Source: Duganella sp. Root1480D1
GTDB lineage: Bacteria; Pseudomonadota; Gammaproteobacteria; Burkholderiales; Burkholderiaceae_D
Length of the DNA stretch: 64,000 bases
Direction: 5' to 3'
NCBI RefSeq assembly: GCF_001427305.1
Contig: NZ_LMFZ01000034.1
Coordinates: 230,085 to 294,084, forward strand
Part shown: one piece after another, positions 1-8,852 of the stretch
Numbering within the stretch: position 1 is the first letter of the stretch
Layout: each line of letters begins with the position of its first letter
The notes under the pieces: generated by a model
What the model was told of the DNA's origin: nothing
Databases searched by the model: none
What the model saw: the letters and a program-made list of their open reading frames with translations, nothing else
Made by a program: the position numbers and the translations under genes

Positions 1-971
1 TGGTCGGAATACACGGTTTGCGGCGCGCCGTTGAAGGCTTCCACCGCCTGCGGATAAAGCCCCATCGAGACCACCACCGGATGCAGGAAAGTGCGCTGGC
101 CGAGCAGTTGCTGCGGATCGGGCGCGCCGGAACGCAGCAGCAGCGCCGGCGAGTTGATCGCACCGCCGGACACCACGAAGTGGCGCGCCTTGAGCGTCAG
201 GCGGCGGCCGCTCGGCTGCATGCCGTCGGCGGTCAGCGCCACGCACTCCAGCGCACTGGCCTGGCCTCCGGCCAGCGTGAAGCGTTCGGCGCGGGCATGC
301 GTCAGCAGCAGCGCGCCTTTTTCCAGCGCAGCCGGAATGGTCGTCACCAGCATCGACTGCTTGGCATTGGTCGGGCAGCCCATGCCGCAGTAACCCAGGT
401 TCCAGCAGCCATTCACGTTGCGGCGGATCAGGGCAGTCTTGATGCCGAGCTTTTCGGCCCCGCTGCGCAGCAAGTCGTTGTTGGCGTTCGGCGGCGTCGG
501 CCAATCATTGATGTGCAGGCGCTCTTCCATCTTCTGGAACCAGGGCGCCATGTCTTCCACGCCATAGTCGCGCAGGCCGTATTTCGACTGCCACCAGCCC
601 AGCGTGTCGGCCGGCGTGCGGAAGCTGGAGGTCCAGTTGACGACCGTGGTGCCGCCCACCGTGCGGCCTTGTAGGATGTTGATTGCCTTGTCGGCGGTCT
701 TGCGGGCGGCGGATTCCTGGTACAGGGATGGGTAGGCGTCAGCCTCGCGCATCTTGAAATCCTTTGAGGATTTCAGCGCCCCCTCTTCCACCATCAGCAC
801 CTTCAGGCCGGCCTGCGCCAGGATTTCCGCCGTCACGCCGCCGCCGGCACCGGTGCCGACGATGACCACGTCGGCATCGAAGCTGCGGTCCTGCTGCAGG
901 GAAGAGGCGTCGATGACTTGCCAGCCGGCGGCGATGCCGGCCTGGATCGGATCAGGAATTGGACTGCTCAT
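1..971 (-). CDS. GMC-family FAD-dependent oxidoreductase, large subunit (3' end outside window)
   Basis: Glucose-methanol-choline oxidoreductase that should oxidise a sugar, alcohol or polyol with FAD. About 323 residues are visible; the C-terminal substrate and catalytic His region lies beyond base 1. The N-terminus carries the Rossmann dinucleotide motif GTGAGGG at residues 39-45, preceded by VVIV, and a GMC-like GRTVGGTTVVNW stretch near residues 103-114. The ATG at 971 overlaps the TGA of the upstream Tat-signal gene (ATGA), so the two are translationally coupled. With that small subunit it resembles the membrane-linked gluconate/alcohol dehydrogenase complexes. No signal peptide is seen; such flavoproteins are often exported by hitch-hiking on the Tat subunit. 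Substrate not assignable. Confidence 0.9.
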   Translation of the reverse strand, partial: MSSPIPDPIQAGIAAGWQVIDASSLQQDRSFDADVVIVGTGAGGGVTAEILAQAGLKVLMVEEGALKSSKDFKMREADAYPSLYQESAARKTADKAINILQGRTVGGTTVVNWTSSFRTPADTLGWWQSKYGLRDYGVEDMAPWFQKMEERLHINDWPTPPNANNDLLRSGAEKLGIKTALIRRNVNGCWNLGYCGMGCPTNAKQSMLVTTIPAALEKGALLLTHARAERFTLAGGQASALECVALTADGMQPSGRRLTLKARHFVVSGGAINSPALLLRSGAPDPQQLLGQRTFLHPVVVSMGLYPQAVEAFNGAPQTVYSD

Positions 972-1468
972 GCGCTCAGCTCCTTCATCGGGCCGGGATA
1001 GCCGATGTCCGCCCAGGTGGAAGGCTCGGCATACCAGCCGCCGATCACCAGGTCGTGCAGGCCGTGGTAAGCCGTTTGCAGCATTTCAGTGCGGTGGGTG
1101 CGCCAGCTTTGCAGGAAAGCCGCCACTTCGGCCGGCGTCGCTTCCGGCCAGGCGGGCACGCCGGCCAGCAGGCGGCGCGTGGGCGCCATGGAAAGCAGGC
1201 CAAACAGGTCGCTGATTTCCTTTTGCACCCGCAGCGGCAAGCCGTTGATGGCCGCGCCAACGCGGTCGATCGCTGCCGCCAGCGCAGGCGCATCGGGTGC
1301 ACAGCCGGCCATGGCGGGAATCAGCACGGCCAGTATGCTGCGGCCCTGGTCGTCGAGCGCAAAACGCTGCGCCACCGCAGGGCGCAGTTGCCGGTACACG
1401 GCCCCGCCTGCGACAAGTGCCAGGCCGCCCAGCAGCCCGGCCTTCAAGAATGATCTGCGTTGCATCAA
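968..1468 (-). CDS. Tat-exported small subunit of a GMC dehydrogenase (gluconate 2-dehydrogenase subunit 3-like)
   Basis: Protein of 166 residues with a twin-arginine signal at the N-terminus (RRSFLKAG at residues 4-11, then a hydrophobic Gly/Leu/Ala stretch). The mature part is small and helical and resembles gluconate 2-dehydrogenase subunit 3-type partners of GMC flavoproteins. Its stop overlaps the start of the GMC gene by four bases, giving a two-gene operon. By analogy the subunit carries the folded flavoprotein through the Tat pathway to the periplasm. Family identity rests on the Tat signal plus neighbourhood rather than on a catalytic motif. Confidence 0.8.
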   Translation of the reverse strand: MMQRRSFLKAGLLGGLALVAGGAVYRQLRPAVAQRFALDDQGRSILAVLIPAMAGCAPDAPALAAAIDRVGAAINGLPLRVQKEISDLFGLLSMAPTRRLLAGVPAWPEATPAEVAAFLQSWRTHRTEMLQTAYHGLHDLVIGGWYAEPSTWADIGYPGPMKELSA

Positions 1469-1533
1469 GTCCCCTCTTAATAGTTATAGGGGGATTCTAA
1501 GGACGCCGCCGCGCCCCGGCTAGAGAAAGGACT

Positions 1534-2295
1534 CTAATCCTTGCCGCTGCGCGCCTGCATCTGGCGCGCAATCCCGCGCAGGATGTTGACCTCTTCCGTT
1601 TCCAGCCCGGCGCGGGCGAACATGCGCTTCAGGCGCGGCATCAGCTTGCGCGGATTGTTTGCATCGAGAAAGCCGACCTCGACCAGCGCCTGCTCCAGGT
1701 GCTGGTACATGCCCTCGATCTGCGCCGCGCTGGCCGCCTCGCCGTGGAAACCGACCGGGCTGGCCGCGCGCTGCCCATCCAGCGCCGCCATGCGGCACTC
1801 ATAGAGCAGCACCTGGGCCGCCTGCGCCAGGTTCAGGGACGAATAATCGGGATTGGCCGGAATATTCACCAGCACATTGCAAGGCTCGACAATTTCATTC
1901 GGCAGGCCGAAGCGCTCGTTGCCGAAGATCAGGGCCGCGCGCAGCTCGGCGCCGGCCGCCAGTTGCCCGGCAAATTCGCGCGGCGTCACCACCGGCGGCG
2001 AAAACTCGCGCAGCCGGGCCGATACGGCAGCCGTGAAGTTGATGCCTGCCAGCGCTTCGGCCATGCTGCCCACCACCCGCGCCGCGGACAGGATGTCCTG
2101 CGCCCCGGAGGCGAAAGCCACCGCCTCTTCATGCCCGCACGCCCCTTCGAAGCGCGGATTGACCAGCACCAGGTCGCTGAAACCCATGGTTTTCATGGCG
2201 CGCGCCACCGACCCGATATTGCCCGGGCGGCTGGTTTCCACCAAAACGACACGGAGGCGGCGGAAGGCGGAGGATGCGGTTTCGGTCTGCTTCAT
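1534..2295 (-). CDS. trmJ: tRNA (cytidine/uridine-32-2'-O)-methyltransferase TrmJ
   Basis: SPOUT-class SAM-dependent methyltransferase that 2'-O-methylates position 32 of the tRNA anticodon loop. The 253 residues match the family length. Motif 1 is N-IGS-AR at residues 26-32, motif 2 is GNERFGLPNE at 125-134, and motif 3 is NPDYSSLNLAQA at 148-159; together these form the trefoil-knot cofactor site. The C-terminal tail is helical, as in TrmJ. The gene is divergent from suhB with 142 bases between them, a common arrangement in beta- and gammaproteobacteria. No clear Shine-Dalgarno precedes the ATG. Confidence 0.93.
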   Translation of the reverse strand: MKQTETASSAFRRLRVVLVETSRPGNIGSVARAMKTMGFSDLVLVNPRFEGACGHEEAVAFASGAQDILSAARVVGSMAEALAGINFTAAVSARLREFSPPVVTPREFAGQLAAGAELRAALIFGNERFGLPNEIVEPCNVLVNIPANPDYSSLNLAQAAQVLLYECRMAALDGQRAASPVGFHGEAASAAQIEGMYQHLEQALVEVGFLDANNPRKLMPRLKRMFARAGLETEEVNILRGIARQMQARSGKD

Positions 2296-2437
2296 TTACA
2301 ATAGCGGGATTCTGCGTTGGGCCGCATTTTACTCTGCCCGCACAACGCGCCGCTCTTTTTCAATCTTGTCATCATTTCCGCTGCCGGATGCGCGAAGCGT
2401 TTCCGTGGGCGGCAATGTCTATTTTACGGAAGCTAGT

Positions 2438-3229
2438 ATGCACCCAATGCTGAATACGGCCATCAAGGCCGCGCGCCGTGGCGCCGCTGTGATCAACCGC
2501 GCATCCTTCGACCTGGATCGCGTGAACGTAACTGAAAAACAACACAATGACTTCGTCACTGATGTTGACCAGGCCGCCGAACAGGCCATCATCGAAGTGC
2601 TGCTGAAAGCCTACCCGGACCATGCCATCTTCGCCGAAGAATCCGGCATCACCGGCACCGTCAATGACGAGAGCGAATACGTGTGGATCATCGATCCACT
2701 GGACGGCACCACCAACTTCATGCATGGCTTCCCACAGTACTGCATCTCCATCGCCCTGCAGCAAAAAGGCGTGGTGACCCAGGCCGTGGTCTACGACCCG
2801 GTGCACAACGACCTGTTCACCGCCAGCAAAGGCGCCGGCGCCTACCTCAACGAAAAGCGCATCCGCGTCAACAAGCTCGACCGCATCAGCGGCGCCCTGC
2901 TGGCCTCCGGCTACAAGCCGGGCAGCCCGGCCGCCATCGCCGAATTCGCCAAGATGTTCACCATCATGGCTGAGCGTTCGCACGGCATCCGCCGCGCCGG
3001 CTCCGCCGCCCTGGACCTGGCCTACGTCGCCTGCGGCCGCCTGGACGGCTACTACGAAAAGAACCTGAAACCTTGGGACATCGCGGCCGGCGCCCTGCTG
3101 GTGACCGAAGCCGGCGGCATCGCTGGCGAATTCAACGGCGAATCCAACTATATGAATACCGGCCACATCATCGCGGCCTCGCCGAAAGTGTTCGGCCAGA
3201 TGGTTGGCCTGCTGGCGGAATTTGCATAA
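2438..3229 (+). CDS. suhB: Inositol-1-monophosphatase SuhB
   Basis: Mg-dependent phosphatase of the IMPase superfamily; in E. coli SuhB is also part of the rRNA antitermination complex. The protein has 263 residues. Metal-binding motifs are visible: EESG at 67-70, DPLDGTTNF at 86-94 and WDIAAG at 213-218. The ATG at 2438 is chosen over the longer in-frame opening because GGAAG lies five bases upstream, the protein then begins like other SuhB proteins (MHPMLNTAIKAAR), and the extension would run antisense through trmJ. A GC-rich hairpin follows at 3253-3276. Confidence 0.95.
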   Translation: MHPMLNTAIKAARRGAAVINRASFDLDRVNVTEKQHNDFVTDVDQAAEQAIIEVLLKAYPDHAIFAEESGITGTVNDESEYVWIIDPLDGTTNFMHGFPQYCISIALQQKGVVTQAVVYDPVHNDLFTASKGAGAYLNEKRIRVNKLDRISGALLASGYKPGSPAAIAEFAKMFTIMAERSHGIRRAGSAALDLAYVACGRLDGYYEKNLKPWDIAAGALLVTEAGGIAGEFNGESNYMNTGHIIAASPKVFGQMVGLLAEFA

Positions 3230-3252
3230 AAACAAGCCCAAATCCGCCACAC

Positions 3253-3277
3253 AATGAGGCCCTGCGGGGCCTCATTT
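3253..3277 (+). terminator. Hairpin terminator after suhB
   Basis: A 10-bp perfect stem AATGAGGCCC/GGGCCTCATT with a TGCG loop begins 24 bases after the suhB stop. The T-tract is short (TTT), so termination may be only partly efficient. Confidence 0.6.
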
Positions 3278-3381
3278 GCTATTGCTGTGCGTCAACGAAT
3301 CTGACTTACTGTTATACTCCGCACAGGGCCGACGTTTCCGTATGGCAATAATTTCCACATAATTTCTATAATAACCACACT

Positions 3382-4800
3382 ATGTCTTTCTCCGACCTCG
3401 GCTTGTCAGATGCCATCGTGCGCGCGGTAGCCGAAACCGGCTATACAGCCCCCACTCCGATTCAAAGCCAGGCCATTCCTGCCGTATTGAATGGCGGCGA
3501 CCTGCTGGCCGGCGCCCAGACCGGCACCGGCAAGACCGCCGGCTTCACGCTGCCTGTGCTGCATCGCCTGTCCACCGACGCCATTGGCAGCAAGCTGGCG
3601 AACAACACCTCGCCGCGCCCGATCCGCGCCCTGATCCTGACCCCGACCCGCGAACTGGCGGCGCAGGTGGAAGAAAGCGTCAAGACCTACGGTAAATACA
3701 CCAAGCTGAATTCAGCCGTGATCTTTGGCGGCGTCAGCATCAACCCGCAGATCAAGCTGCTCAAGCACGGCGTCGACATCCTGGTTGCCACCCCCGGCCG
3801 CTTGCTGGACCACATGGGCCAGGGCACCGTCAACCTCGACAAGATCGAAATCCTGATCCTGGACGAAGCCGACCGCATGCTGGACATGGGCTTCATCCGC
3901 GACATCCGCAAGGTGCTGGCTGCCCTGCCGCCGAAGCGCCAGAACCTGCTGTTTTCGGCCACCTTCTCCGACGAGATCAAGGCCCTGGCCGACGGCCTGC
4001 TGGATAATCCGAAGACCATCGAAGTGGCGCGCCGCAATTCGACGGTGGAAATCATTTCGCAGAAGATCCACCCGGTCGACCGCGACAAGAAGCACCCGAT
4101 GCTGTCGCACCTGATCCGCACGCACGGCTGGACCCAGGTGCTGGTATTCACCCGCACCAAGCACGGCGCCAACAAGCTGGTCGAACAGCTGGGCCGCGAC
4201 GGCGTGAAAGCCATGGCGATCCACGGCAACAAGAGCCAGACCGCGCGTACCCGTGCTTTGGCCGAGTTCAAGGACGGCACGCTGCAATGCCTGGTCGCCA
4301 CCGATATCGCCGCGCGCGGCATCGACATCGACCAGCTGCCGCACGTGGTCAACTACGACCTGCCGAACGTACCGGAAGACTATGTGCACCGCATTGGCCG
4401 CACCGGCCGCGCCGGCGCCAAGGGCGAAGCGGTGTCCCTGGTCTGCGTCGATGAACACACCATGCTGCGCGACATCGAACGCCTGATCAAGCAAACCCTG
4501 CCGCGCGAAGTGATCGCCGGTTTCGAGCCCGATCCGAATGCCAAGGCACAGCCGATCCAGTTGCGCAGCGGCGTTGGCCACCACCAGAACCGCCCGGCAC
4601 GCCAGGGTGGCGGCGGTAACGGCAATGGCGGCGGCAACCGCAGCCAGAACGGCCAGGGCAAGCCACGCGTAGCGGCCAACGGCAGCGGCAACGCGCCGCG
4701 CGGTGCGGCCCCGGCCGGCATTCGCCGCGACGCCCGCCCAGGCGGCAGCCCAAGCGGCTCCCGCCCATCCAACGCCCCGCGCAACCGCCCTCCACGCTGA
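3382..4800 (+). CDS. rhlE: DEAD-box RNA helicase RhlE
   Basis: ATP-dependent RNA helicase of 472 residues acting in ribosome assembly and mRNA turnover. Motifs in order: Q motif PTPIQSQ at 25-31, Walker A AQTGTGKT at 45-52, PTRELA near 88-93, DEAD at 161-164, SAT at 192-194, ARGIDID and HRIGRTGRAG in the second RecA lobe. From about residue 395 the tail is low-complexity, rich in Gly/Asn/Arg, typical of RhlE-type RNA-binding tails. No Shine-Dalgarno is seen before the ATG; TATAAT at 3367-3372 sits nine bases upstream, so an almost leaderless transcript is possible, while TATACT at 3313-3318 could give a leader of about 55 bases. Confidence 0.93.
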   Translation: MSFSDLGLSDAIVRAVAETGYTAPTPIQSQAIPAVLNGGDLLAGAQTGTGKTAGFTLPVLHRLSTDAIGSKLANNTSPRPIRALILTPTRELAAQVEESVKTYGKYTKLNSAVIFGGVSINPQIKLLKHGVDILVATPGRLLDHMGQGTVNLDKIEILILDEADRMLDMGFIRDIRKVLAALPPKRQNLLFSATFSDEIKALADGLLDNPKTIEVARRNSTVEIISQKIHPVDRDKKHPMLSHLIRTHGWTQVLVFTRTKHGANKLVEQLGRDGVKAMAIHGNKSQTARTRALAEFKDGTLQCLVATDIAARGIDIDQLPHVVNYDLPNVPEDYVHRIGRTGRAGAKGEAVSLVCVDEHTMLRDIERLIKQTLPREVIAGFEPDPNAKAQPIQLRSGVGHHQNRPARQGGGGNGNGGGNRSQNGQGKPRVAANGSGNAPRGAAPAGIRRDARPGGSPSGSRPSNAPRNRPPR

Positions 4801-4829
4801 GCCAGGCCAGGCCCGTTATAATCGCGGGC

Positions 4830-5612
4830 ATGCCAAAGTTCGCAGCCAACCTCTCCATGCTGTTCACCGAAGCGCCGTTCATCGAGCGCTTCGGGCTGGC
4901 GCATGCGGCAGGCTTCAGGGGCGTGGAATTCCTCTTCCCTTACGCCTTCGATTCAGACCATATCAAGGAACGCTTGCAGCGCCACCAGTTGCAACTGGTG
5001 CTGCACAACCTGCCGCCGGGCGACTGGCAGGCGGGCGAACGCGGCATGGCTTGCGATCCGCGCCGCTTCGAGGAATTCCAGGACAGCGTCGGCATCGCCC
5101 TGGAATACGCCAGGGAGCTTGGTACGCCGCGCGTGCATTGCATGGCCGGCATCCTGCCCGGCGGCCTGGCGCCGGAACGTGCGCGCGAGGCGTATGTGCG
5201 CGCCCTGCAATTCGCTGCCGACCAGTTCGCGCCGCATGGCATTGAAGTGCTGGTCGAACCGATCAACCATTTCGACATTCCCGGCTACTTCCTGAACCAT
5301 AGCCGGCAGGCGCTCGGCATCCTGGCCGACGCCGCACGCCCCAACCTGTTCCTGCAATACGACATCTACCATATGCAGCGTATGGAAGGCGAACTGGCCA
5401 ACACCATCCGCGCCTGCCTGCCCAATATCCGCCACATGCAACTGGCCGACACGCCGGGCCGCCACCAGCCGGGCACCGGCGAGATCAACTACCCTTACCT
5501 GTTCGGCCTGCTCGACCAGCTCGGCTACCAGGGCTGGATCGGCTGCGAGTACCTGCCGAGCGCGCGCACCGAAGACAGCCTGGCCTGGCTCTCGCCTTAC
5601 CTTCCAGCCTGA
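4830..5612 (+). CDS. hyi: Hydroxypyruvate isomerase (Hyi, TIM-barrel)
   Basis: TIM-barrel isomerase of 260 residues that should interconvert hydroxypyruvate and tartronate semialdehyde. The family metal ligands fall at the positions known for E. coli Hyi: E143 (LVEPINHFD), D178 (QYDIYHMQ), Q204 (RHMQLAD) and E240 (GCEY). The usual neighbours of a glyoxylate operon (gcl, glxR) are absent, so the physiological substrate is uncertain. A perfect TATAAT at 4817-4822 ends seven bases before the ATG and there is no Shine-Dalgarno, suggesting a leaderless mRNA starting at or next to the ATG. Confidence 0.88.
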   Translation: MPKFAANLSMLFTEAPFIERFGLAHAAGFRGVEFLFPYAFDSDHIKERLQRHQLQLVLHNLPPGDWQAGERGMACDPRRFEEFQDSVGIALEYARELGTPRVHCMAGILPGGLAPERAREAYVRALQFAADQFAPHGIEVLVEPINHFDIPGYFLNHSRQALGILADAARPNLFLQYDIYHMQRMEGELANTIRACLPNIRHMQLADTPGRHQPGTGEINYPYLFGLLDQLGYQGWIGCEYLPSARTEDSLAWLSPYLPA

Positions 5613-5684
5613 CCTTTGCGCTGGCGCAAACGCGCCGCCGGCGCCAAGGCGCAAGATGGTCTCTGCCGCCCGAGGAGACCGATC

Positions 5685-6515
5685 ATGAAACGCTATCTGT
5701 GCATCCTGTTGTGCCTGCTACTGGCCGCCTGCGCCAGCAATCCGCGCCTGCAAGCGGTGCGCGCCCTGGCCGACGACGCGCCCAAGCTCTCCGGATTCAA
5801 CGATCTCAGCCAACGCTTCCGCGACACTTACCAGCGCGAGCAACCCTACCTCAACCCCGCCGCCGCCCAGCGCGAGGAAGCGATCGACCGCAAGCGCCAT
5901 GACGCCTATCCCGATTTCATCGCCTTGCACAGCGCCGCCACCACCTACCTGCGCGCACTCGGCGCCCTGGCCAGCGGCGACACCTTCAACTACGGCGACC
6001 AGGTCAAGCAGATGGCCGCGAGCATCAAAGCCTGGCCCGACACCGGACTGAGCGACCGCCACGTCAACGCCTATGCCGGGCTGGTGCGCCTGCTGCTGCG
6101 CGCCGCCACCGCGCGCGAGCAGGACCAGGCGGTGCAAGCCATGCTGCGCGAGGGCTATGAACCGCTGCAGGGTACGCTCGACGCCATGCATACCCTGCTG
6201 CGCTACTTCAACAAGAACCACGACAACGAGCAACGCATCGTGCTCGGCATGCTCGAAGTGGAAATCCCCTATGCCGATGCGCCGCGCGACCGCCTGCTGG
6301 CCGCGCTGGCCCGCTCGCACCAGCAGGAAAAGCTGAAGGAATACCGCCTGCTCGGCCTGCGCCACACGCTGGCGGCACAAAACATCGACGCCATCCGCGA
6401 ACGCCATGCGGCCTTGTACCGCGGCCTCGACCCGCTGCCGGCTGCCGGCCCGGCCGGCGCCACGCCGCCCGCCATCCCTTCCGCCACTGCCACCGCCAAA
6501 GGAGCCCAGCCATGA
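5685..6515 (+). CDS. Predicted lipoprotein of unknown function
   Basis: Protein of 276 residues with a lipoprotein signal; the lipobox is LAAC with Cys16. The ATG at 5685 is chosen because CGAGGAG lies just upstream and the signal peptide begins there; the longer in-frame reading has a charged non-signal leader. The mature part is helical and charged, with no domain recognised, and ends in an Ala/Pro-rich tail. Its stop overlaps the next start (ATGA at 6512), so it is co-expressed with the helical protein that follows. Probable location is the inner face of the outer membrane. Confidence 0.75.
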   Translation: MKRYLCILLCLLLAACASNPRLQAVRALADDAPKLSGFNDLSQRFRDTYQREQPYLNPAAAQREEAIDRKRHDAYPDFIALHSAATTYLRALGALASGDTFNYGDQVKQMAASIKAWPDTGLSDRHVNAYAGLVRLLLRAATAREQDQAVQAMLREGYEPLQGTLDAMHTLLRYFNKNHDNEQRIVLGMLEVEIPYADAPRDRLLAALARSHQQEKLKEYRLLGLRHTLAAQNIDAIRERHAALYRGLDPLPAAGPAGATPPAIPSATATAKGAQP

Positions 6516-6976
6516 GCCTGACCGCCGCCCTGCCGCACGACCTGGAAACGCTGGCCGACAGCCTGTCCGCCAGCGCCGACGAACTGCACCAGCGCATCAT
6601 GCGCGGCATCCGCCAGCAGCAGCGGCTGGAAGGCAATAACGGCAAAGGCGGCGCCGCGCCCCTCACGCACGGGGCCGCCCAGGCCCTGTTCGAGAACGAA
6701 GTGGCGCTGCGCCAGCAAGCCAACAGCCTGTATGTCGATGCCGCCAGCCATTCGCTGGAAGGGATGGGCGTCACCCTGCCCGAGTTGCTGCGCCTGGCCG
6801 GCGAGGCGCGCGAAACCATCCGCCGCATCGAGCGCGTCAAGGAGCTGGCCGGCATCAGCGCCGACCTGCTGGCGGTGGCGGCGGCGATCGCGGCGGCACG
6901 GCCGGAACACCTGGCAGCGCCGCTGGAAAGCCTGAAAAAGCAGCTCGCCGCACGGCATGCACGCGAGAGTGCGTAA
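6512..6976 (+). CDS. Hypothetical helical protein coupled to the preceding lipoprotein
   Basis: Protein of 154 residues, not recognised. It is rich in Ala, Leu, Glu and Arg, predicted almost wholly helical, with likely coiled-coil segments around residues 10-40 and 85-115. No signal peptide or membrane segment is seen, so it is probably cytoplasmic. The start overlaps the lipoprotein stop by four bases, indicating translational coupling; the pair may work together but nothing in the sequence shows how. Confidence 0.65.
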   Translation: MSLTAALPHDLETLADSLSASADELHQRIMRGIRQQQRLEGNNGKGGAAPLTHGAAQALFENEVALRQQANSLYVDAASHSLEGMGVTLPELLRLAGEARETIRRIERVKELAGISADLLAVAAAIAAARPEHLAAPLESLKKQLAARHARESA

Positions 6977-7030
6977 ATAACGCAGCAGGCATACAATGGT
7001 CTTCCGAACAACGAATTCGTGGAGACCGCC

Positions 7031-7408
7031 ATGGGCCTGTCGCCGGATCAGCTTGCATCAATGCAAGCCGCGCTGGAGCAACGCAAGCTAGCACTTTTGC
7101 AGCAGCTTGCCGGCCGCATGGACGGCGAGCTGGCGCGTGTCCCGGCGGTCGAGGAAATCGAAACCTCGCCGGCAGACAGCGCCAGCAATCGCACCCTGAA
7201 CCAGCTCGAACTGGAAGCCGACGAGCACAAGCAGGCTCAGCTCAGCAGTATCCGCCATGCCCTGGCCAAGCTCGACGAAGGCAGCTACGGCCTGTGCGAC
7301 AACTGCGGCAACGAGATCCCGTTCTCGCGCCTGAATGCGCGGCCGGAAGCGCCGCTGTGCATCGCCTGCCAGACACGGCTGGAGAAAGCGACGGCGGCCC
7401 TGCGCTGA
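7031..7408 (+). CDS. DksA/TraR-family zinc-finger protein
   Basis: Small RNA-polymerase-associated factor of 125 residues with an N-terminal helical hairpin and a C-terminal four-cysteine zinc finger (C89, C92, C110, C113). The ATG at 7031 is preferred to the GTG at 7019 because GGAG at 7021-7024 gives six-base spacing. Canonical DksA carries DxxDxA at the hairpin tip; here the tip reads PADSASN with a single Asp, so it is probably a paralogue with altered activity rather than DksA itself. TACAAT at 6992-6997 may be its -10. A universal stress gene follows nine bases after the stop. Confidence 0.85.
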   Translation: MGLSPDQLASMQAALEQRKLALLQQLAGRMDGELARVPAVEEIETSPADSASNRTLNQLELEADEHKQAQLSSIRHALAKLDEGSYGLCDNCGNEIPFSRLNARPEAPLCIACQTRLEKATAALR

Positions 7409-7417
7409 GAGCAAGCC

Positions 7418-8317
7418 ATGGCCTACAAAACCATCCTCGTGCATGTCGACGAAGCGCCCCACAGCGCAGCACGCGTCCTGCTGGCGGCAGAACTGGCGCT
7501 GCAGGAAGGCGCCCACGTGGTGGGCGTCGCCACCACCGGCATTTCGCGCTTCCTGTACCAGAACGAAACGGTGGACGACAACGATCCCAACCTGGCGCGC
7601 CACCTCGATATCCTGCGTGAGCGTGCCAGCCATGCGCTGGCCGAGTTTGCACCGCGCCTGCGCGCGCTGGGCGTGCAATCTTTCGAGCAGCGCATCCTTG
7701 ACGATGAACCGGCCGCCGGGCTAAGCCTGATGGCACGCCACGCCGACCTGGTGATTGTCGGCCAGCTCACGCCCCACGGGCGCGGTCCCGACGTGCCGGC
7801 CGAAGTGCTGGCCGGCAGCGGCAAGCCGGTGCTGGTGATGCCTTTTGCCGCACGCACCTCGGCTGCCATTGCCGTCAGCAGCGACGGCGTGGCCAGCCCG
7901 GGCGGCCCGGCGCCGGCGCGCCACATCCTGGTGGGCTGGAATGCCAGCCGCGAAGCCGGCCGTGCGCTGCAGGACGCGCTGCCGCTGCTGCGGCGCGCCG
8001 ACAGCGTGACGGTGGCCATGATCGATGCCGAAGCGCGTCCCGGCGTGTTTGGCGAGCCGCCCGGCACCGACCTGCTGGCCTGGCTGGAACGGCATGGCGT
8101 GATGGCGCAACTGGTCCTGGGGCAAAGCGAGCGCCAGGGCATCCTGAAGCGCCCCGGCAATGTGGGCGAACAATTGCTGGCCCTGGCCGGCGAGCGCGAT
8201 TGCGATTTACTGGTGATGGGGGCGTATGGGCATTCGCGCTTCCGCGAAACCTTGTTGGGCGGTGTCACGCGCAGCGTGCTCGATGCCATGACGCTGCCGC
8301 TGCTGATGTCACATTGA
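7418..8317 (+). CDS. Tandem universal stress protein (UspA family)
   Basis: Protein of 299 residues made of two USP folds, about 1-145 and 165-299. Each starts with a typical beta strand (YKTILVHVDE and RHILVGWNAS). The second domain has the ATP-binding type signature G-AYG-HSRFRETLLGGVTRS near residues 272-290; the first domain lacks the full signature. Expected to be a cytoplasmic stress-survival protein, often induced under oxygen limitation or nutrient stress. It lies nine bases after the DksA-like gene, so the two probably form a stress operon. Confidence 0.9.
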   Translation: MAYKTILVHVDEAPHSAARVLLAAELALQEGAHVVGVATTGISRFLYQNETVDDNDPNLARHLDILRERASHALAEFAPRLRALGVQSFEQRILDDEPAAGLSLMARHADLVIVGQLTPHGRGPDVPAEVLAGSGKPVLVMPFAARTSAAIAVSSDGVASPGGPAPARHILVGWNASREAGRALQDALPLLRRADSVTVAMIDAEARPGVFGEPPGTDLLAWLERHGVMAQLVLGQSERQGILKRPGNVGEQLLALAGERDCDLLVMGAYGHSRFRETLLGGVTRSVLDAMTLPLLMSH

Positions 8318-8325
8318 GCGCGCCA

Positions 8326-8685
8326 TCAATCGCCGGACAGCCAGGCCTGGTTGCGAATCTTGGCCACCTGGCGCAACGCCAGCCACTTCCAGATTTGCAG
8401 CGCGTCTTCCTGCTTGCAGCTCATATGGCGCGGCGTGGCGAGGGCAATCTCGCAATCGCGGTCCGACCACTCCTCGTAGCGCACTGCACCATCCTGGCCG
8501 ACTTCGACCTGGTACATCAGGCCATCGTCATAACCGAACTTGAGGGTGGCGCTGCCGGGTATGCCGTCGGGGCTGCGGATCTTGCCCCCATACACATCCG
8601 ACAAAGCCGCCACCAGTTGGGCTTCGGTCGGCGCCGAAACATCGCGGCGGTCCGGCCGCGAAAGTACTACCCATGCCTGTGTCAT
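8326..8685 (-). CDS. Hypothetical protein
   Basis: Protein of 119 residues without a recognised domain. It has an N-terminal MTQAWVVLSRPDRRDVSAPTE segment, a central beta-rich part (LKFGYDDGLMYQVEV) and a helical, Trp-containing C-terminus. It looks soluble and cytoplasmic, with no signal peptide or membrane segment. It ends eight bases beyond the stop of the universal stress gene, tail to tail. No upstream operon partner is seen. Confidence 0.6.
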   Translation of the reverse strand: MTQAWVVLSRPDRRDVSAPTEAQLVAALSDVYGGKIRSPDGIPGSATLKFGYDDGLMYQVEVGQDGAVRYEEWSDRDCEIALATPRHMSCKQEDALQIWKWLALRQVAKIRNQAWLSGD

Positions 8686-8852
8686 TGGCCCTCTCCCCCC
8701 TCAGAACAAAGCGATAGCTCTTGTGGCAGATGATGTACTGGACGGCACGCCGTGGTCATGATCCACGTCTAGTTCGCTGCTTTTATTGTAGCAACTATCA
8801 TACCGAAAATTACTTTTCGCACAGGGGGCGTTTGCATTCCGCAACAGGCCAT

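Noticed and set aside
1853..2437. Long N-terminal extension of SuhB
   Set aside because: It would overlap trmJ antisense, the added residues are not family-like, and a good GGAAG site precedes the internal ATG at 2438.
3282..3295. Fnr-like TTGCTGTGCGTCAA upstream of rhlE
   Set aside because: Only 8 of 10 arm positions match and the centre is 27 bp from the nearest -10, not the activator spacing.
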